Shown: positions 32,761 to 45,300 of the stretch, piece after piece | Layout: each line of letters begins with the position of its first letter | How positions within the stretch are numbered: the first letter of the stretch is position 1 | Source of the DNA: Hibiscus mutabilis | Taxonomy: Eukaryota > Streptophyta > Magnoliopsida > Malvales > Malvaceae | NCBI GenBank assembly: GCA_019671005.1 | Contig: CM033747.1 | Span: 22,347,188-22,411,187 of the forward strand | Direction of reading: 5' to 3' | DNA length: 64,000 bases | Made by a program: the position numbers and the translations under genes | The notes under the pieces: model-generated | Databases searched by the model: none | The model's input: only the letters and a program-made list of their open reading frames with translations | Told to the model about the DNA's origin: nothing

Positions 32761-32891
32761 TTGGCAACTATTTGGCTTCTTGCACCGGTAAGTTTCTTGC
32801 TTTGGCAATCAATTCCTTTTTGAAAAAACTTGCTAACATTTTTAAAGAATCTTGACTATTTTTGAAAAATCTTGTCGCCACCACCATTTTG

Positions 32892-33302
32892 TCACCATCT
32901 TTTGGTTTCTTTTGTCGGTAAGACTTTTTTATTTTTTTTTCTTGTTTTGATAATTGTGACGGAGGTATTATCATATGCAAGATCAACGGTTTTAATTGAA
33001 GATGACTGATAACCTTTGTCTTCATCTTCTTTTAATTTACACCATTCATTATTGATTTTAAAGGGTTTTTGTAAAATATATATTTCAGAATTTTCATTTC
33101 CTCTATTACTAGTCATGGAAGAATATGTTGGAGACATATTTGGTAAATTTTGGGGGCTCTCAGTTTGCCTAGCATAATTGGGTTGAATTATATTTGAGGA
33201 ATTATTTATTTCTTGTAGATTCGTTCTTAATGTAGCTGGGATAGAAGAGACAAGAGTTATATCATGGGTCATTCCCGCCACGTCATTTATGAGACCAACC
33301 AA
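32892..33302 (-). CDS. Unrecognised protein frame, 136 residues
   Basis: The frame reads MVGLINDVAGMTHDITLVSS at its start, a Ser/Asn/Pro-rich middle, then KPFKINNEWCKLKEDEDKG and a Lys-rich end. Its codons look more protein-like than the surrounding AT-rich sequence. The start lies in the left arm of the inverted repeat at 33256-33505, so the real beginning may be elsewhere. It could belong with 33458-33775 to one protein split by that repeat. A plant pararetrovirus or retroelement origin is possible but not shown. Confidence 0.35.
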   Translation of the reverse strand: MVGLINDVAGMTHDITLVSSIPATLRTNLQEINNSSNIIQPNYARQTESPQNLPNMSPTYSSMTSNRGNENSEIYILQKPFKINNEWCKLKEDEDKGYQSSSIKTVDLAYDNTSVTIIKTRKKNKKVLPTKETKRW

Positions 33303-33505
33303 TAAAAACCATCCATCTCATTATTTTTCATGTCATATTTTTACCAAGTGAATCTTCACTTGGTAAAAACTGTTTTTAAAATTGATTTATGGTAAATATG
33401 AGTGAAGATTCACTTGGTAAAAATATGACATAGAAAAAATAATAAGATGTGTGGTTTTTATTGGTTAGTCCTATGAATGACATGGCGGGGATGACCTATG
33501 ACATA
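33256..33505. repeat. Foldback element with about 105-bp arms
   Basis: The left arm 33256-33359 matches the reverse complement of 33402-33505 with about 15% difference by eye. The left arm itself ends in a perfect 15-bp palindrome arm pair with a 2-bp loop (33338-33369, TTTTTACCAAGTGAA and complement). The spacer is about 42 bp. It may be a MITE or an inverted duplication within the frame described above. Confidence 0.8.
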
Positions 33506-33775
33506 ATTTCTCAAAGAGGCAGATGCTCTAGCTATCCTAAAATCATTATTTTCTACACTTAATTCGTTGATATTTACTCTATGAAAGACAATACTTGTAC
33601 TTGCCACTTCAAAAAAAAATCTTGATGGTAATGTATTTAGCCTGTTAAATATTAATTCAATTGTACAAGTACTATATTGAGTAATTTCTCTTAAAGTATT
33701 ATTTCTAAAATATAATTTTTTTTTCAAATGGGGTGTGGCTCCTTCTAATTTACATGTCACTAAAAATTTTATCAC
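33458..33775 (-). CDS. Unrecognised protein frame, 105 residues, upstream partner
   Basis: The frame has CKLEGATPHLKKKLYFRN, then TIELIFNRLNTLPSRFFFEV and VFHRVNINELSVENNDFRIA, with plausible protein composition. The last 15 or so residues are read from the right arm of the inverted repeat and are probably not native. The next frame on the same strand starts 156 bp away across the repeat. No family was assigned. Confidence 0.35.
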   Translation of the reverse strand: MIKFLVTCKLEGATPHLKKKLYFRNNTLREITQYSTCTIELIFNRLNTLPSRFFFEVASTSIVFHRVNINELSVENNDFRIARASASLRNYVIGHPRHVIHRTNQ

Positions 33776-33778
33776 TAC

Positions 33779-34415
33779 TCCCTAACCAATAATTTAATGT
33801 CAAATAAAAATTAATTTACATGTCACTAAATGATTTGTATTCCAACTCAACCGTTCTTCCTCCATTGCTCTTTCTTCCTCTCTGCATCTTTCTCTTCGAC
33901 AACGAAACATTTTCCCCTTAATTTTTAAATCTCAACACAAATATTTCATGAGAACTTAAATCTAACTGTGGGCTCAATGTCGTGTTCTTATTTGATTATG
34001 TAAATTTTACTACTTGTATAAATATATTCGATTCTTTCATCAATTTTTACTCATTTAAATAAGTTTTTTTTGTTTAACTACATGTATTCAACTCATTTTA
34101 AATGGGTTTGCTGAATTATTCTATTGTTTTATTCAGTAACATGAGTTACTAATTTGTCATATGTTAACAAAGAGATCAATGAAAAACCCGATTTAGGTGA
34201 GACCCAAAAGCACAGTGAATATGACGACGCTGATGAAAATCTTTTTTTTCTTTTTGTTGATGAATTGTACTTGCTTTTCTTAGTTTTCTGGACATCTGCT
34301 GAAAGTTTGGAGTCTAGGCGGGGAAGAAGAGCAATGGAGGAAGAACAGTGAGTTGGCAAAATTTTTAGTGAAATGCCAATTAATTCTTATTTGACATTAA
34401 ATTATTGGTTAGGGA
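33779..34415. mobile_element. Long-TIR MITE
   Basis: About 110 bp at the left (TCCCTAACCAATAATTTAAT...) is repeated inverted at the right (...ATTAAATTATTGGTTAGGGA). The arms include CTTCCTCCATTGCTCTT. Flanking target duplications were not clear, so superfamily is open; MULE-like is plausible from arm length. Confidence 0.7.
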
Positions 34416-34610
34416 CCATTGTTAATGTGGTGGGAAGGTCTACCGAATAATTCTTGGGTTATTGGGTTTAAAATTCTACCTAACATGTAAATCATATTAT
34501 TAGGTGTGGGAAAATATTTGAATTATTTATTACGTAAAAATCCACGCAAGAGTTTTGTTATACCCAATTTAACATGAGCGACTAAAATGACAAGAAACAC
34601 TAAGGTAAGT
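34416..34610. other. Short AT-rich spacer, no gene
   Basis: Nothing recognised between the MITE and the LTR of element C. Confidence 0.5.
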
Positions 34611-35044
34611 TGTTGAGATAAATATTTTAATATAACAATTTAAGAGAAAATATTTTTGGATTTATTCAAATATTGCAAAAATAATTCAAAGTTCAACAAA
34701 CTTTAAAAATATGTTTTAAAGTTTTAAAACCTCAAATATGTGTTATTAATTGTTTTATACTTATAAAATATTTTTGAGTTGATTAAAATTTTTTTTAAAG
34801 TGTTTAATAAAGGTTTTAATGCTTTTAAAACATGAAAAATACTATTTGGAACTGTTCATGAATAGAGTGTACAGGTACACACTATTCACGTATCGATACG
34901 CACTTTTCACATACCGATACCGAACTGTAAAAAATTTAAATTTAAGCCTGTAACGACTATATTTTGAAGGAGTATCGCTACCCACTTTCGAGTTCCAATA
35001 CCCACTGGACAAAACTACTTTTTATGAATGAAAAACACCTTACA
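34611..35044 (+). mobile_element. Element C (Copia) 5' LTR, first part
   Basis: It starts TGTTGAGATAAATA, complementary in type to the LTR end CCCAACA at 38494. Around 34870-34925 it contains GTATCGATACG and ATACCGATACCG motifs like those at 27421. It is cut by the solo LTR that starts at 35045 and continues at 37931. Confidence 0.75.
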
Positions 35045-37930
35045 TGTAATACCCCAATATTTTGTTAGTGACCAAAACGTAAAGAATCAAAAGTTGGTGG
35101 TTTTAGTTTAGTGACTAAAACGTAAAATTTTAAAGTTTGGTGACTAAAGTAAAAAGAGGACAAAAGTTTAGGGACAAATATGGTAATTTTCCCATATTTT
35201 ATTTTTATTCCATAAATGAGTATCTCATCTCGATATAATAATTTTGGTGGGAATCAGAATTTTAGTATGAGATTTGTATGAAAAGCTATAAGAGGGATAA
35301 GTTTTGATATTTAATTCGGATGATCGTTTGAGCTCAAAATGTTATGAAAATTTGATGGAAGTCTTAGGAAGACCCGAGGAACATGATATTATGGTTCTGA
35401 ATCATTTTTGATCGATTTAGATTTGATTGTATACAATATTTGGTATAGTGTATAAAATGACATTTTTGAAAATAGGAGGATTCATTAATGGCAAAATGGT
35501 CATTTTGCTTATACTTTTTAAATATCTTTGATTATGAGATAAGGAAGCATAAGTGTCAACACCTAACTGGTTATAATCAAGGGGTAGAATGATCATTTTA
35601 CTATGAAAGAGATTTTTTATTTTATATTAAGGTTAAATAAGCCAAGTGGCATGAAAATAAAGAAAGAAAAGTTTAAAAATTTGTTCATCTTCTCCTCCAT
35701 TTGGCGTGAGTCTCCAAGGCAAGGTAAGGAAGATTTCAATTCAATTTTTGAGCTTGATTTGGGTGGTTTTTGGATTAGGACATGAAACAAAGAATTAGTC
35801 TCCATTGAATTCTCTTTCATTTGGTATAAGTTTTGAATGGTTTCCATGCTTCTAAGTTGATATTGGAGTTTAGGGTGGATGAAGGACATGCTGGAATTTC
35901 ATGTTCTATAGATTATTCAAGTTGGATATGAAGTTGTGATGTTGTTTTTATGCTTGATTTGATGAAAATTTCATGGCTTGTATTTTAGAGATCATTCGAT
36001 TATATTGGGAAATTAGGGGGAAATATTGCAAAAATTTTATTTGTAATGAGAATGATTGTAGAAGCTTGAATATGATGTTTTGAGATTGAATTTATGCTTG
36101 AATCAAGTTGGAAATCTTGGATAAAGTGACCCTTCATATTCGTCTATTAGGGAGAAAATTGGAAAAATTATGGAGAAAATTTCCCTAAGGCTAGAAATGA
36201 TATAAGAATGATTTTACAATCTTTAGAATGTTGTTTGGACCAATTTGAAAGTTGTAAAGGTTGGGGGACCTAATCGCATATTGTAGAAATAAAAAGGGTT
36301 TAAAGTGGAAACTGATTAAATTGAGGTATTATTCTTGAATAATTGTTGGAAGGATTTATGAATCATTCTTTGATTTGAATACTAAAGGAAATTTGAAGTG
36401 TTGAGATTGGTATGAATCATATGAAATGGATTTAGTATCGAATAAACATCGAAAGAATTTGCAGAAATTTCTTTTCCTATCATGTTCCTATGTTAGTATG
36501 ATACTAACACATATTTTTGAAATGTACATGTGTTGTAAATGATGTACATATAGATCGTGATCAAAACAGGGATCAAACTAACGATCAAGAAAAAGGAAAA
36601 TGATCAAAATTAAAGCTTAGTGAGGATTTAAATTTTGACCTATATAAAGTGTCAAGGTGAGTGCAATTGCATACATATCATGACACATTGATGTTTTATA
36701 CATCATTGGGATGACTTGCGATGAGCCTACCCAAATTTTATTTTCATTATATTTATGTCATGGAGCATATGATTAACATATTTTAAATATGTCAAAGGTT
36801 GAATATAAATGCATGGATCACTAATTATATATGATGTTATATCATGAATGTTATTTCGGGTATGAACTGCCCAATGTTAAATTATGTTGATATACATTGA
36901 CATGGATGAAATAAATATAGAATATTATGTTATTGAGGGACAGGGTATAGTTGGCATGTCATAGAGTCCAGCAGGACGCTGCATACTCGGTTTAGCACTA
37001 TAGTGTATATAAATGACACTTAGTGCATATGGTGGGCACGACCTTATGTGTAATATGGTAGGCACGACCTTATGTGTATTAGCACTTTGGTGCATATTTG
37101 AGTCGTTTACCCAGGGTCCTCATAGGCTTATATTTGGGCTATTGTTTATTGATTAATAAAAGATAAACATGTGAATAAGCTTATGAGCTTTTGACATAAA
37201 TGGCAAGTATATTGGTAAGAAATTTATATCCGGTTTATATTATGTTAATATACGGTTAACATAATGGTAATACATATCTAGTGATCATGATGCATTGAGT
37301 ATTGTTATAGCTTTATATATAAGTATGTTGTATTGCACTGGATATTATTATTGCCTCACTAAGTGTATACTTAGCGTGTGATGATTTTCACATGTAGGTG
37401 AAAAACATGAATTAGAGTAAGGAGTTTTTGGCATCATATTTAGCAAGGAGTATATTTACGGTATCAGTAATGACATCTTTGATGTAATTTGATTTTACTA
37501 GTTGGCATGTATATGATAATAGCAGTTGGTTTTAAACTAGTTTAGACATAATTTGTAATCACATATAAACTAGTTTAAGCTGATAATGAATGGTGAGTAG
37601 CTTTATTAAAATTGAAAACGGTTAAAGGAATTACTAGTGTAAAATCGGGTAACTATTAGGAATTGAATAAATAGAGTAATTGATTAGATTTTTAATTAAG
37701 GCAGTTTTTAGGTAGTTATAATACTTATAGGCTATAGTTATGAACTGCTAAGCTGCTGCCTGAAATCAAAATTAATTTGGTAGATTAAAAATTAGAAAAC
37801 TGATATTACGCGACAAATTGATAAATGGTTTATTGTGATTTTTAAATAAATGACTATTATGGATTGTTAGCAATTCTCTATGTGACACTCTAACTAGTAT
37901 TGGATATTAAATACTGGTAAGGGTGTTACA
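35045..37930 (+). mobile_element. Solo LTR, gypsy type (2.9 kb), inside element C LTR
   Basis: TGTAATACCCC at the left and GGTGTTACA at the right bound 2,886 bp; the sequence is related to the solo LTR at 54909-57884 in the same orientation. Core 36944-36969, array of GCACGACCTTATGTG units 36985-37100, hairpin 37353-37380 and GTAGGT at 37394 follow one another. The 5-bp flanks (TTACA and CTCCA) do not match well, so a clean target duplication is not shown. Confidence 0.82.
37353..37380 (+). promoter_or_regulatory. Conserved LTR hairpin (solo LTR 35045)
   Basis: Reads CACTAAGTGTATACTTAGCG, stem CTAAGT/ACTTAG; GTAGGT follows at 37394. Confidence 0.6.
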
Positions 37931-38494
37931 CTCCAACGGCTCCAAAACATCCCCAACGGCCATAAACAACTAGTAGCTCCTTCCACACTTAAATGAAGGC
38001 TTGGGACACTTGAAGATGGTTAGAGAACATATCCAAGCTTCATGATCAAGAGAACTTAGCTTTCAAGCTTTATTTTCTTATTTCTCTTGTATATAGTAAA
38101 TAGAGAGTGTTTTAATTGTTTTTATTCTTTATACTCTTGTGAGCGTCAATCTTGTAAACACCCACCTTGTGAGGTTTTATTGTTTACACAAATTTATCTT
38201 GTAGAAAGGGAGAGGTTCTAGTTTAGCCTAAGGAAAAACTAGAGTGGTTCTATATTAGCCAATGAAAAGATATGGTTGTAAAGGTTACCCCTTTGGCGTG
38301 TAAAAAATGAAGAATTCATAGTAGTGACTTGGGAAATCCCTAGTGTGGATGCTAAGGTAGTGGATGTAGACTCGGTTGAGTAGTCAAACCAATCATCGTG
38401 CAATAATGTCCACTATTTTTCTATTTTAGCCAATTCATTCAGGAAGCAAATTCAGCCCTCTTGGCGTTTCGGTTGATCAATTTTGAGCCCAACA
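37931..38494 (+). mobile_element. Element C (Copia) 5' LTR, second part
   Basis: The sequence matches 27940-28019 plus 28556-29030 and ends GAGCCCAACA. With 34611-35044 the LTR is about 1.0 kb. Confidence 0.8.
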
Positions 38495-38496
38495 AT

Positions 38497-38507
38497 TGGT
38501 ATCAGAG
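38497..38507 (+). promoter_or_regulatory. Primer-binding site (initiator tRNA-Met), element C
   Basis: TGGTATCAGAG lies two bases after the LTR end, which sets element C on the plus strand. Confidence 0.9.
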
Positions 38508-38581
38508 TCTCGTCTCCATCAAAGGACTAACATCCGGGAGTAAAGATCCATTGCTCGAAGTTCACCGGTTCAAGATTTCAA

Positions 38582-39363
38582 ATGGCAAGTGATTCTACAA
38601 TGATTTTATTCAAGAAGGCCATTCTATCATGTGTTCTCCTCTCTTCAAAGGGGAAGGTACTTCTAATGGAGCAACATCATCAAATATTTCATCCGAGGCT
38701 TTGACCTTGACATTTTGATGATTATTGAAGATGGCCATTTGGAAGCTCTTAAGAAGAAGAAGAAAAAGAAGAAGAAAAGGAGTATCAAAGACACAAAGAA
38801 GGACCATCTCAATGCAAAGGCTATGCACATTCTTCTTTGTGCCTTAAATGAAGAGATTTCCAAGAATGTCTCCCCATCCAAAAGTGCCAAAGAAATTTGG
38901 GAGAAGCTTGGGAAATTCTATGGGAAAGAAGAGAAGAAAGATGGATTCCCATCAAGTGCAAACCTACTCTCATCAAAGATGGATGGTGTTATGGCTCTCG
39001 ATGAGCCCAAGGTATCTTCTAACTCAAATGAATTAAATTCATATTCTTTTGATGAGTTACAAGATGCATTTTATGAATTATTTTTGGAATTTGAAACCAT
39101 GAATTCCAAATTTAAGAAAATGATTTCAAAAATTAGATTTGAAAATGATTTTCTTTTAAAAATAAAATTGGATTTTGAAAACCAAAATGAAATTTTTGTA
39201 GAATGATTTAGAGTTTTCAAAAATGAGCAATGGAGTTTTGGAAAAAGAAAATCTTGATTTAAAGGTTAAGATTGAAAGTTTACCAAAAGAAAGTGAAATT
39301 ATTTCAAATAATTCATCTTATCCCATAATGGCAAAATGCTCACATTGTCATTATCGCGGTCAT
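38582..39363 (+). pseudogene. Element C gag (UBN2 type), interrupted in the zinc knuckle
   Basis: After the leader an ATG at 38582 starts a decayed gag. Fragments in different frames read PLFKGEGT, then FDLDILMIIEDGHLEAL, a poly-Lys run encoded by AAG repeats (38750-38780) and AKAMHILLCAL with SAKEIWEKL, the UBN2 core of Copia gag (38715-39206). A frameshift near 39206 leads to a Lys/Glu-rich coil and then KCSHCHYRGH, the first half of a CCHC zinc knuckle. Element B is inserted right after that codon; the second half resumes at 61475. Confidence 0.82.
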
Positions 39364-42300
39364 TGTAAAACCCTTTTTCGTATCCATACAACGAATATAA
39401 TCAGGAATGTCACAACTTTACTATCCTTTAATATACATGCTCTCAATTATCTTATCATGCAACTCATCACCTGTGGTTATTCTTATCTTTGATTATCTCC
39501 AAAAACGTCAATTATTATGAAACCATCACGAACTTTAAAGGTCAATCACGACTCAAATAGGTTTAGCTAGTATACATGCCACTATAATAATCAAACATCA
39601 ACTAGGATGTCGATACTATGATTACCAGTTGAGCTTTCCATATCGATGCAATGCTCTTCTCACTCTCATCTAGATTTACCTACGTGTGCACAATCAAACA
39701 CACGCTAAGTACGAACTTAGTGAGGCAATAAAGGAAGTTAATAACAATAATTTAAATTTTGTTCGACGTCATGGCTATGTTTATATAACATGATACAAAT
39801 ATGCTAATATACTAACCTTTGTATTGCATTGGTAATGATTTACTACATGCCAATGCTAACAAACTTTAATGCTTATCTATTTATCATAATGTGCCATATA
39901 TGCATAAATGCATCATGATCACTAGACATGTATTACTATCATGTTAATCATATATTAACATAATACGAACCGAATAAAAATTTCTTACCAATATACTTGC
40001 CATTTATTCCAAAAGCTCATAAGCTTTTCCACTTGTTTATCTTTTATTAACCAACAAACTATAGCCCAAATATAAGCCTATGAGGACTCTAGGTACACGA
40101 GTCAAAACTGCATGTAAGGTTGTGCTAACCATCCGCACGTAAGGCCGTGCTAACCATCTGCACGTAAGGTCGCGCTAACCATATACACTAAGTGTCCTTT
40201 ATATACATTATAGTGCTAAACCGAGTATGTAGTGTGCTGCTGGACTCTATGGCATGCCAACTATACCCTGTCCCTCAATGACATACTAGGGCATATATTC
40301 CATATTTATTCCATCCATGGCAATGTATATCAATATAATTTAACATTGGACAGTTCATACCCGAAATAACATTCATAGTATAACATCATATATAACTAGT
40401 GACCCATGCATTTATGTTCAACCTTTGACATATTTAAAACATGTCAAATATATGATCAATGACATAAATATCATTGTAACACCCCGGTTTTTGGGCCTAG
40501 GGGTTTTAGGATGGTTTAGTCGGTCCGGTGGACCGAAATTAGAGATTCGAGTCAGATTCTGGATTTAAATTGGATTGAATATTTTTATAAGGTATAAAAA
40601 TATGGGAAATAGTCTAAAATCTTTATTAATTATATAAATGATTTTGGTGAAAATAATTTTGGAAAAATAAATTCGAAAATGGGACATTTTGAGTTAGTGA
40701 CTAAAACGCAAAGTTTGCAAAACTATTTTTAGTGGTTGTTTTGTAAATGGGTCAAAACTTTGAATATTTAAGGAGCTAATAATCCAAAAGGGTTTCATCA
40801 GATTTCTCCCTATAATTAACTATTTTAATTAAGTTTTTAAGAGGTATAAATAGTGTAGAGAATTAATTAAAGACAATTAAGCTTTTTAAAAGAATTTCAC
40901 GTAACTAACTTTGTAACTTCTTTCTCTCAAATTCTCTCCAGCCAAACACATTTCCAGCTTCAATTTCTTCAGGTAAAATTAGGATTTCAAAGAGTTTTTG
41001 ATTTCCAATTGATTTCTAAAGCTTTTACATCAAATACTTATTGTTTCTACCTTGATTTCCATGGTTGATAAAGCAATTGAGGGGAGAAATTAGCATTGGA
41101 GGTAAGGATTCGTTCTTCTCCTCTAATGAAAGGTTCTTTATTGAAATTCCTAAGTCGTTGATCCATTTTATATGATTTTCATTGGGTTTTGATTAATTAA
41201 ACTCGGATTTATGGTTTAATTGATGGTTTATGATGAAAAATTGAAGAAATTCATGGTGATATGTTTTTGCTGAGTTAAGAATTGGTTTATACCTTGATTT
41301 TGATGTTTAATATGATAATGAAGTGAGTTTTGATGATAGAATCCCGAAATCTATTGAATCTCTACTTTGTTAGATTGGTAGTTAAGAGATTTTGAGGTGT
41401 TGAGGTTAATTATTGGTTGTTGGAGGTATAAAGTTGTTTAGGTTTTTGTTTTGATGTTAATTGATGTTATTTGAAGGTTGAGATTTGTAGTTGTGGGCTG
41501 GGTTGAGGTTTTTGGTGAATCAAGGATGTTTTCAGTTTATAGGTTGTGGTGTTGTGGGGGATTATAGTTAGATAAATGTTAAATGATGGTTGTTGTGAGT
41601 TTGGATGCATTATAATGCATTGGATCCTCTACTGTGATGTGTTTGAAACAGGGGAAGCTAATCTGGAAGTGAACTTTGGTGTTGAGGAGTTACCAGAAGC
41701 TTAATTTGGCATTGGCAAGAGAGGCGTTGCTTTGTCGGTGAGTGAAACGGATAAGAATGGCTTTTCAAAGATTTGAAAATGTTTAATAGGAGTCTAGACT
41801 AGGCTTGATACACTGGTCTAAGGCTCAAAAGTAAGTAAAGTGGTTTTCTCTCTTGATTCTGGTTGGTAAATGATTTATGAATGCACTTGTTAAATGATTG
41901 TTTACCTCCTATTTTATGCATGAAATGAGCATGGTTTAATGTTGTGAATTGATATGAAATGATGTTAGATGCATTTGGAAAGTAATGCATGATTTTTAAA
42001 GAATGTTTATGAACATGGCTTATGCATGGTTTAATGAACAATGAAATGATTTGAATAATGCATATGAAAATAGGGAGGCATGTTTATAAAAGTGAATTAT
42101 ATTGGCAAGTGATGAATTGAAAATGTTATGGAAATCTTATCGCATACAATTGGCCGGCCATAGGATTTAAAGTGCACTATAATAAGTCATTCGTGGTTGT
42201 AGAGGTAATACGAGAGGTACTTACTCCGATCATGTGAACCCCAATGTTGTTGAGGTAACACTTAGATGGCTTTTACTCCAGCCATGAGCTGTAGAGGTTG

Positions 42301-45300
42301 ATGCGTCGAGTGTGTGAACTCCACGTTGGAGGATTAGCCTTGGTAGTGTAGAGGTGGTGCATGTGTTGCACAACTCCATGCCAATGGGCTGCAAGAGATT
42401 GCGAAATCTCTTGGGAAATTCGTGTATCCGATGTTAATGATGATTTATGGAAAGGATGTATATGGTAACGGATCACTTGGAAGCCAATATAATGTTTTAA
42501 ATTGTATCATGTTGATGGATTGGTTTGAATGATGTTACTTATACGAGTTATACTCCTTAACTTTGCATATGGGATGTTATGATTGGGTAGGCTTAAGTGG
42601 AGAAAATTGCATATGGGAATATGCTATGGAAATCCATGATACATATTGCATATGGTTTAGTATATTGGTTTTGTAAAGATTAAGTGCATGTTTTGAAAGA
42701 GTGGCATGATTGTTCTAAAATGGTTTGAAATTGCATTGGATGATGTTTTGTATTTTGAGCGCTCATCACTAAGAAATGATTGCTTACGCTCTCTTTTATC
42801 ATCAACGCAGATTGATTGAGTGCAAGTGGCCTAGCAAGCAAGGAGGGAGTTCTCAAGACTTGTTTTACCAAGTATGTTGGGTTTTAAAGTAGTAGTAATA
42901 AAGGCAATGTGGCTTGAATATTGTTTGGAGGGTTTGGGTGTTTAATCCTCTGTTTGAGCAAATTTATATTTCTATTTTGGACTTGTAATAAGGTTGACTT
43001 GTTGGATTTGACATATGGTTTATGTTTTGGTTGCTTGAGTTCTAGGAAGCATGCTATAGTTGTTCTTTGAAGCACATTGACTTGAGATGTTAGCTCACAT
43101 GTGATGTGTGGTTGGGATGGTTTTTTAAATATGTTGGTTATGTGCTAGGGGCATGTTAGTGTGTTTTGGATTGATGAAAAACAGGTTAGGCAACCAAAAT
43201 GAACATTTCTGGACCTGGCGTATAGGTATCGGTACGAGTAGGCAAATCAAGCCTAGCTTATCGGTACTCGGGTTTACGTATCGATACGCTGCAAGGCATT
43301 TTGGCCTTGCGTACTGATACTTGGGTATGTGTATCAGTATGGGGCGAGGCGTTTAGGCTTGGTAGATCGGTACACGGGTTTGGGTACCGGTACGGAGAGC
43401 ATAAAAAGGTAAGGTGTACCGGTACGCGTGGGTGTACCGGTACGCGTGGGTGTACCGGTACGGTATTGAGCTACTGGATTTTCAACTCTGGCTTGCGTAT
43501 TGATACTCGACCTACCGTACCGATACCGCAAGCAATTAAGTTAGTTGTTGAGTGTTCTGAAGTCCTGTTTTCTTACGTTTTGGGTCATTGGATGTTGCAG
43601 GTGCAGTTGAATGAGTTTGGTTAGTCGATTGAAGCTGATTCTTGATATTCATGCATGAAATGTGTTATATTAGATGATGGAACCAAAAATCTGAATAAGT
43701 CCACATAATCTGTTGAAATTGCAATTTGGCCCTTAAATGCATAAAGGTCCAATTGGATGACAAATCGATGCCCGATTGGGATGAGCTTCCACCTGATGAC
43801 AACATGTAAACATAGGATAATAATTTGGCATTTAGACAAGATAAAAGGAAAAAAATGGATGCGTTTTGGTTTTATCTTTGTGGTTTACCTCGGTAAACCT
43901 AATGTAGCTTCCTCGCTTCGGTCTTGCGACTAGGCCGGGTCGAGAGGGCTACAATTGCCAATATATAAACAAGGTAGACTTATCGCAAGTCTTCCTAATT
44001 ATGTATAAAACATTCATGTATTATGTTATGTATGCATTGCACTCACCTTGGCCACTTAACACAATGCCTTATTAAATCTTAGTTCGATCTTTTCTTTCAT
44101 AGAGCCTCGAACCTTCTTTGATTCAGACTTGACTTCATTAATCACATGAATAAAATAAAATATTTATTAGATTCAAATCTAACATTAACTTAAACATGTT
44201 GTCTAATATAATCATTCGAATATAAAATTTCCAAATATTTTTTCTTTCTTCCTTGTATTGTTCAAAACTCATTATGGTCCATAGTGACCAATTTGAACTT
44301 CCAATGATTCTTCCGAGCTTGCTAACTAACATTTGAAAGCAAAATGTTTCAAATTCCATTTTCTGATAGCTTGCGCTACCTTCAAAGATTTTCTTATACA
44401 GGGCATAATACATATTGGATCTTAATTTCCTTTATACTGGAGAAACAAGATTCAATAATGATTCTAACGGTATAAGCCACATAAATTAAAAAATCTACAA
44501 CAATTATGAAAAATCACTGAATTCACGTCACAGACAGTCCATGCAAAAAACTGCTCTATAATTTTTCTGACCTTCATTCGATTAAAAACTCATATCTTTT
44601 AACTCGAAACTCGAAATCAGTCTTCATTTGTTGGAAACGAAACTAGACTAACAAATCTTTACAACGGTATAAAATTTATCATCTAACCATTTTTGTAGAA
44701 TTTATGGCGAAATTTTAAACTTACTGCCATAGTTCAATTCCAACATAACTTTTCATAAATAACTTCTAGTTTACACCAACTTCTCCCTATTTCTCTACTT
44801 GTCAATTTAGTTCCATCACTTTACTTTAAATGACTAGAATAAAGCTTGTATTCATATGTTCTCTTTACATCCTTCATCAAAATAAGCTTAAACTTTTACT
44901 TCTCTAATTTCTCTTGATTTGTCAAGATGGTCACCAAAATTTCAAATATAAGGATTCAAGCTTCTTAACTTTGCAAATTAGTCCTCCAACCAACATTACT
45001 ACCTTAATTCCATCATTTTAACTAAAAATCAGATTTACTTCTCCTACATATCCTCTTTGTCGAATAGACCATTCAATTTTGACAATTTGTCAAAATGGTC
45101 ACTAATGTGATTAATCATCGATTGTAACTTCATTTTCATGTCTCTAACATCATTAATAATATAAATACACATCAAATTCATAAAAAATAAGATCTGGTCC
45201 CTTAATTTTGAAGCTTGCCGAAATGGTCCCTATGTATTTAACTTAGGGTTTTGCTTCCAAACAACAATCAAGCTTACTAGATCACTAATCCAACATCACA

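Noticed and set aside
35040..37935. A perfect target duplication around the solo LTR at 35045
   Set aside because: The flanks TTACA and CTCCA share only some bases; solo status rests on LTR ends and on continuity of the Copia LTR across it.
38663..38890. Minus-strand frame with a Leu/Phe run
   Set aside because: It is antisense to the AAG repeat coding poly-Lys in element C gag; the same applies to 63072-63263 opposite the GAA tract of element D.
43301..43624. 107-residue frame with CTGTRG repeats
   Set aside because: It is produced by the GTACCGGTACGCG-type repeats of the solo LTR and has no conserved start or domain.
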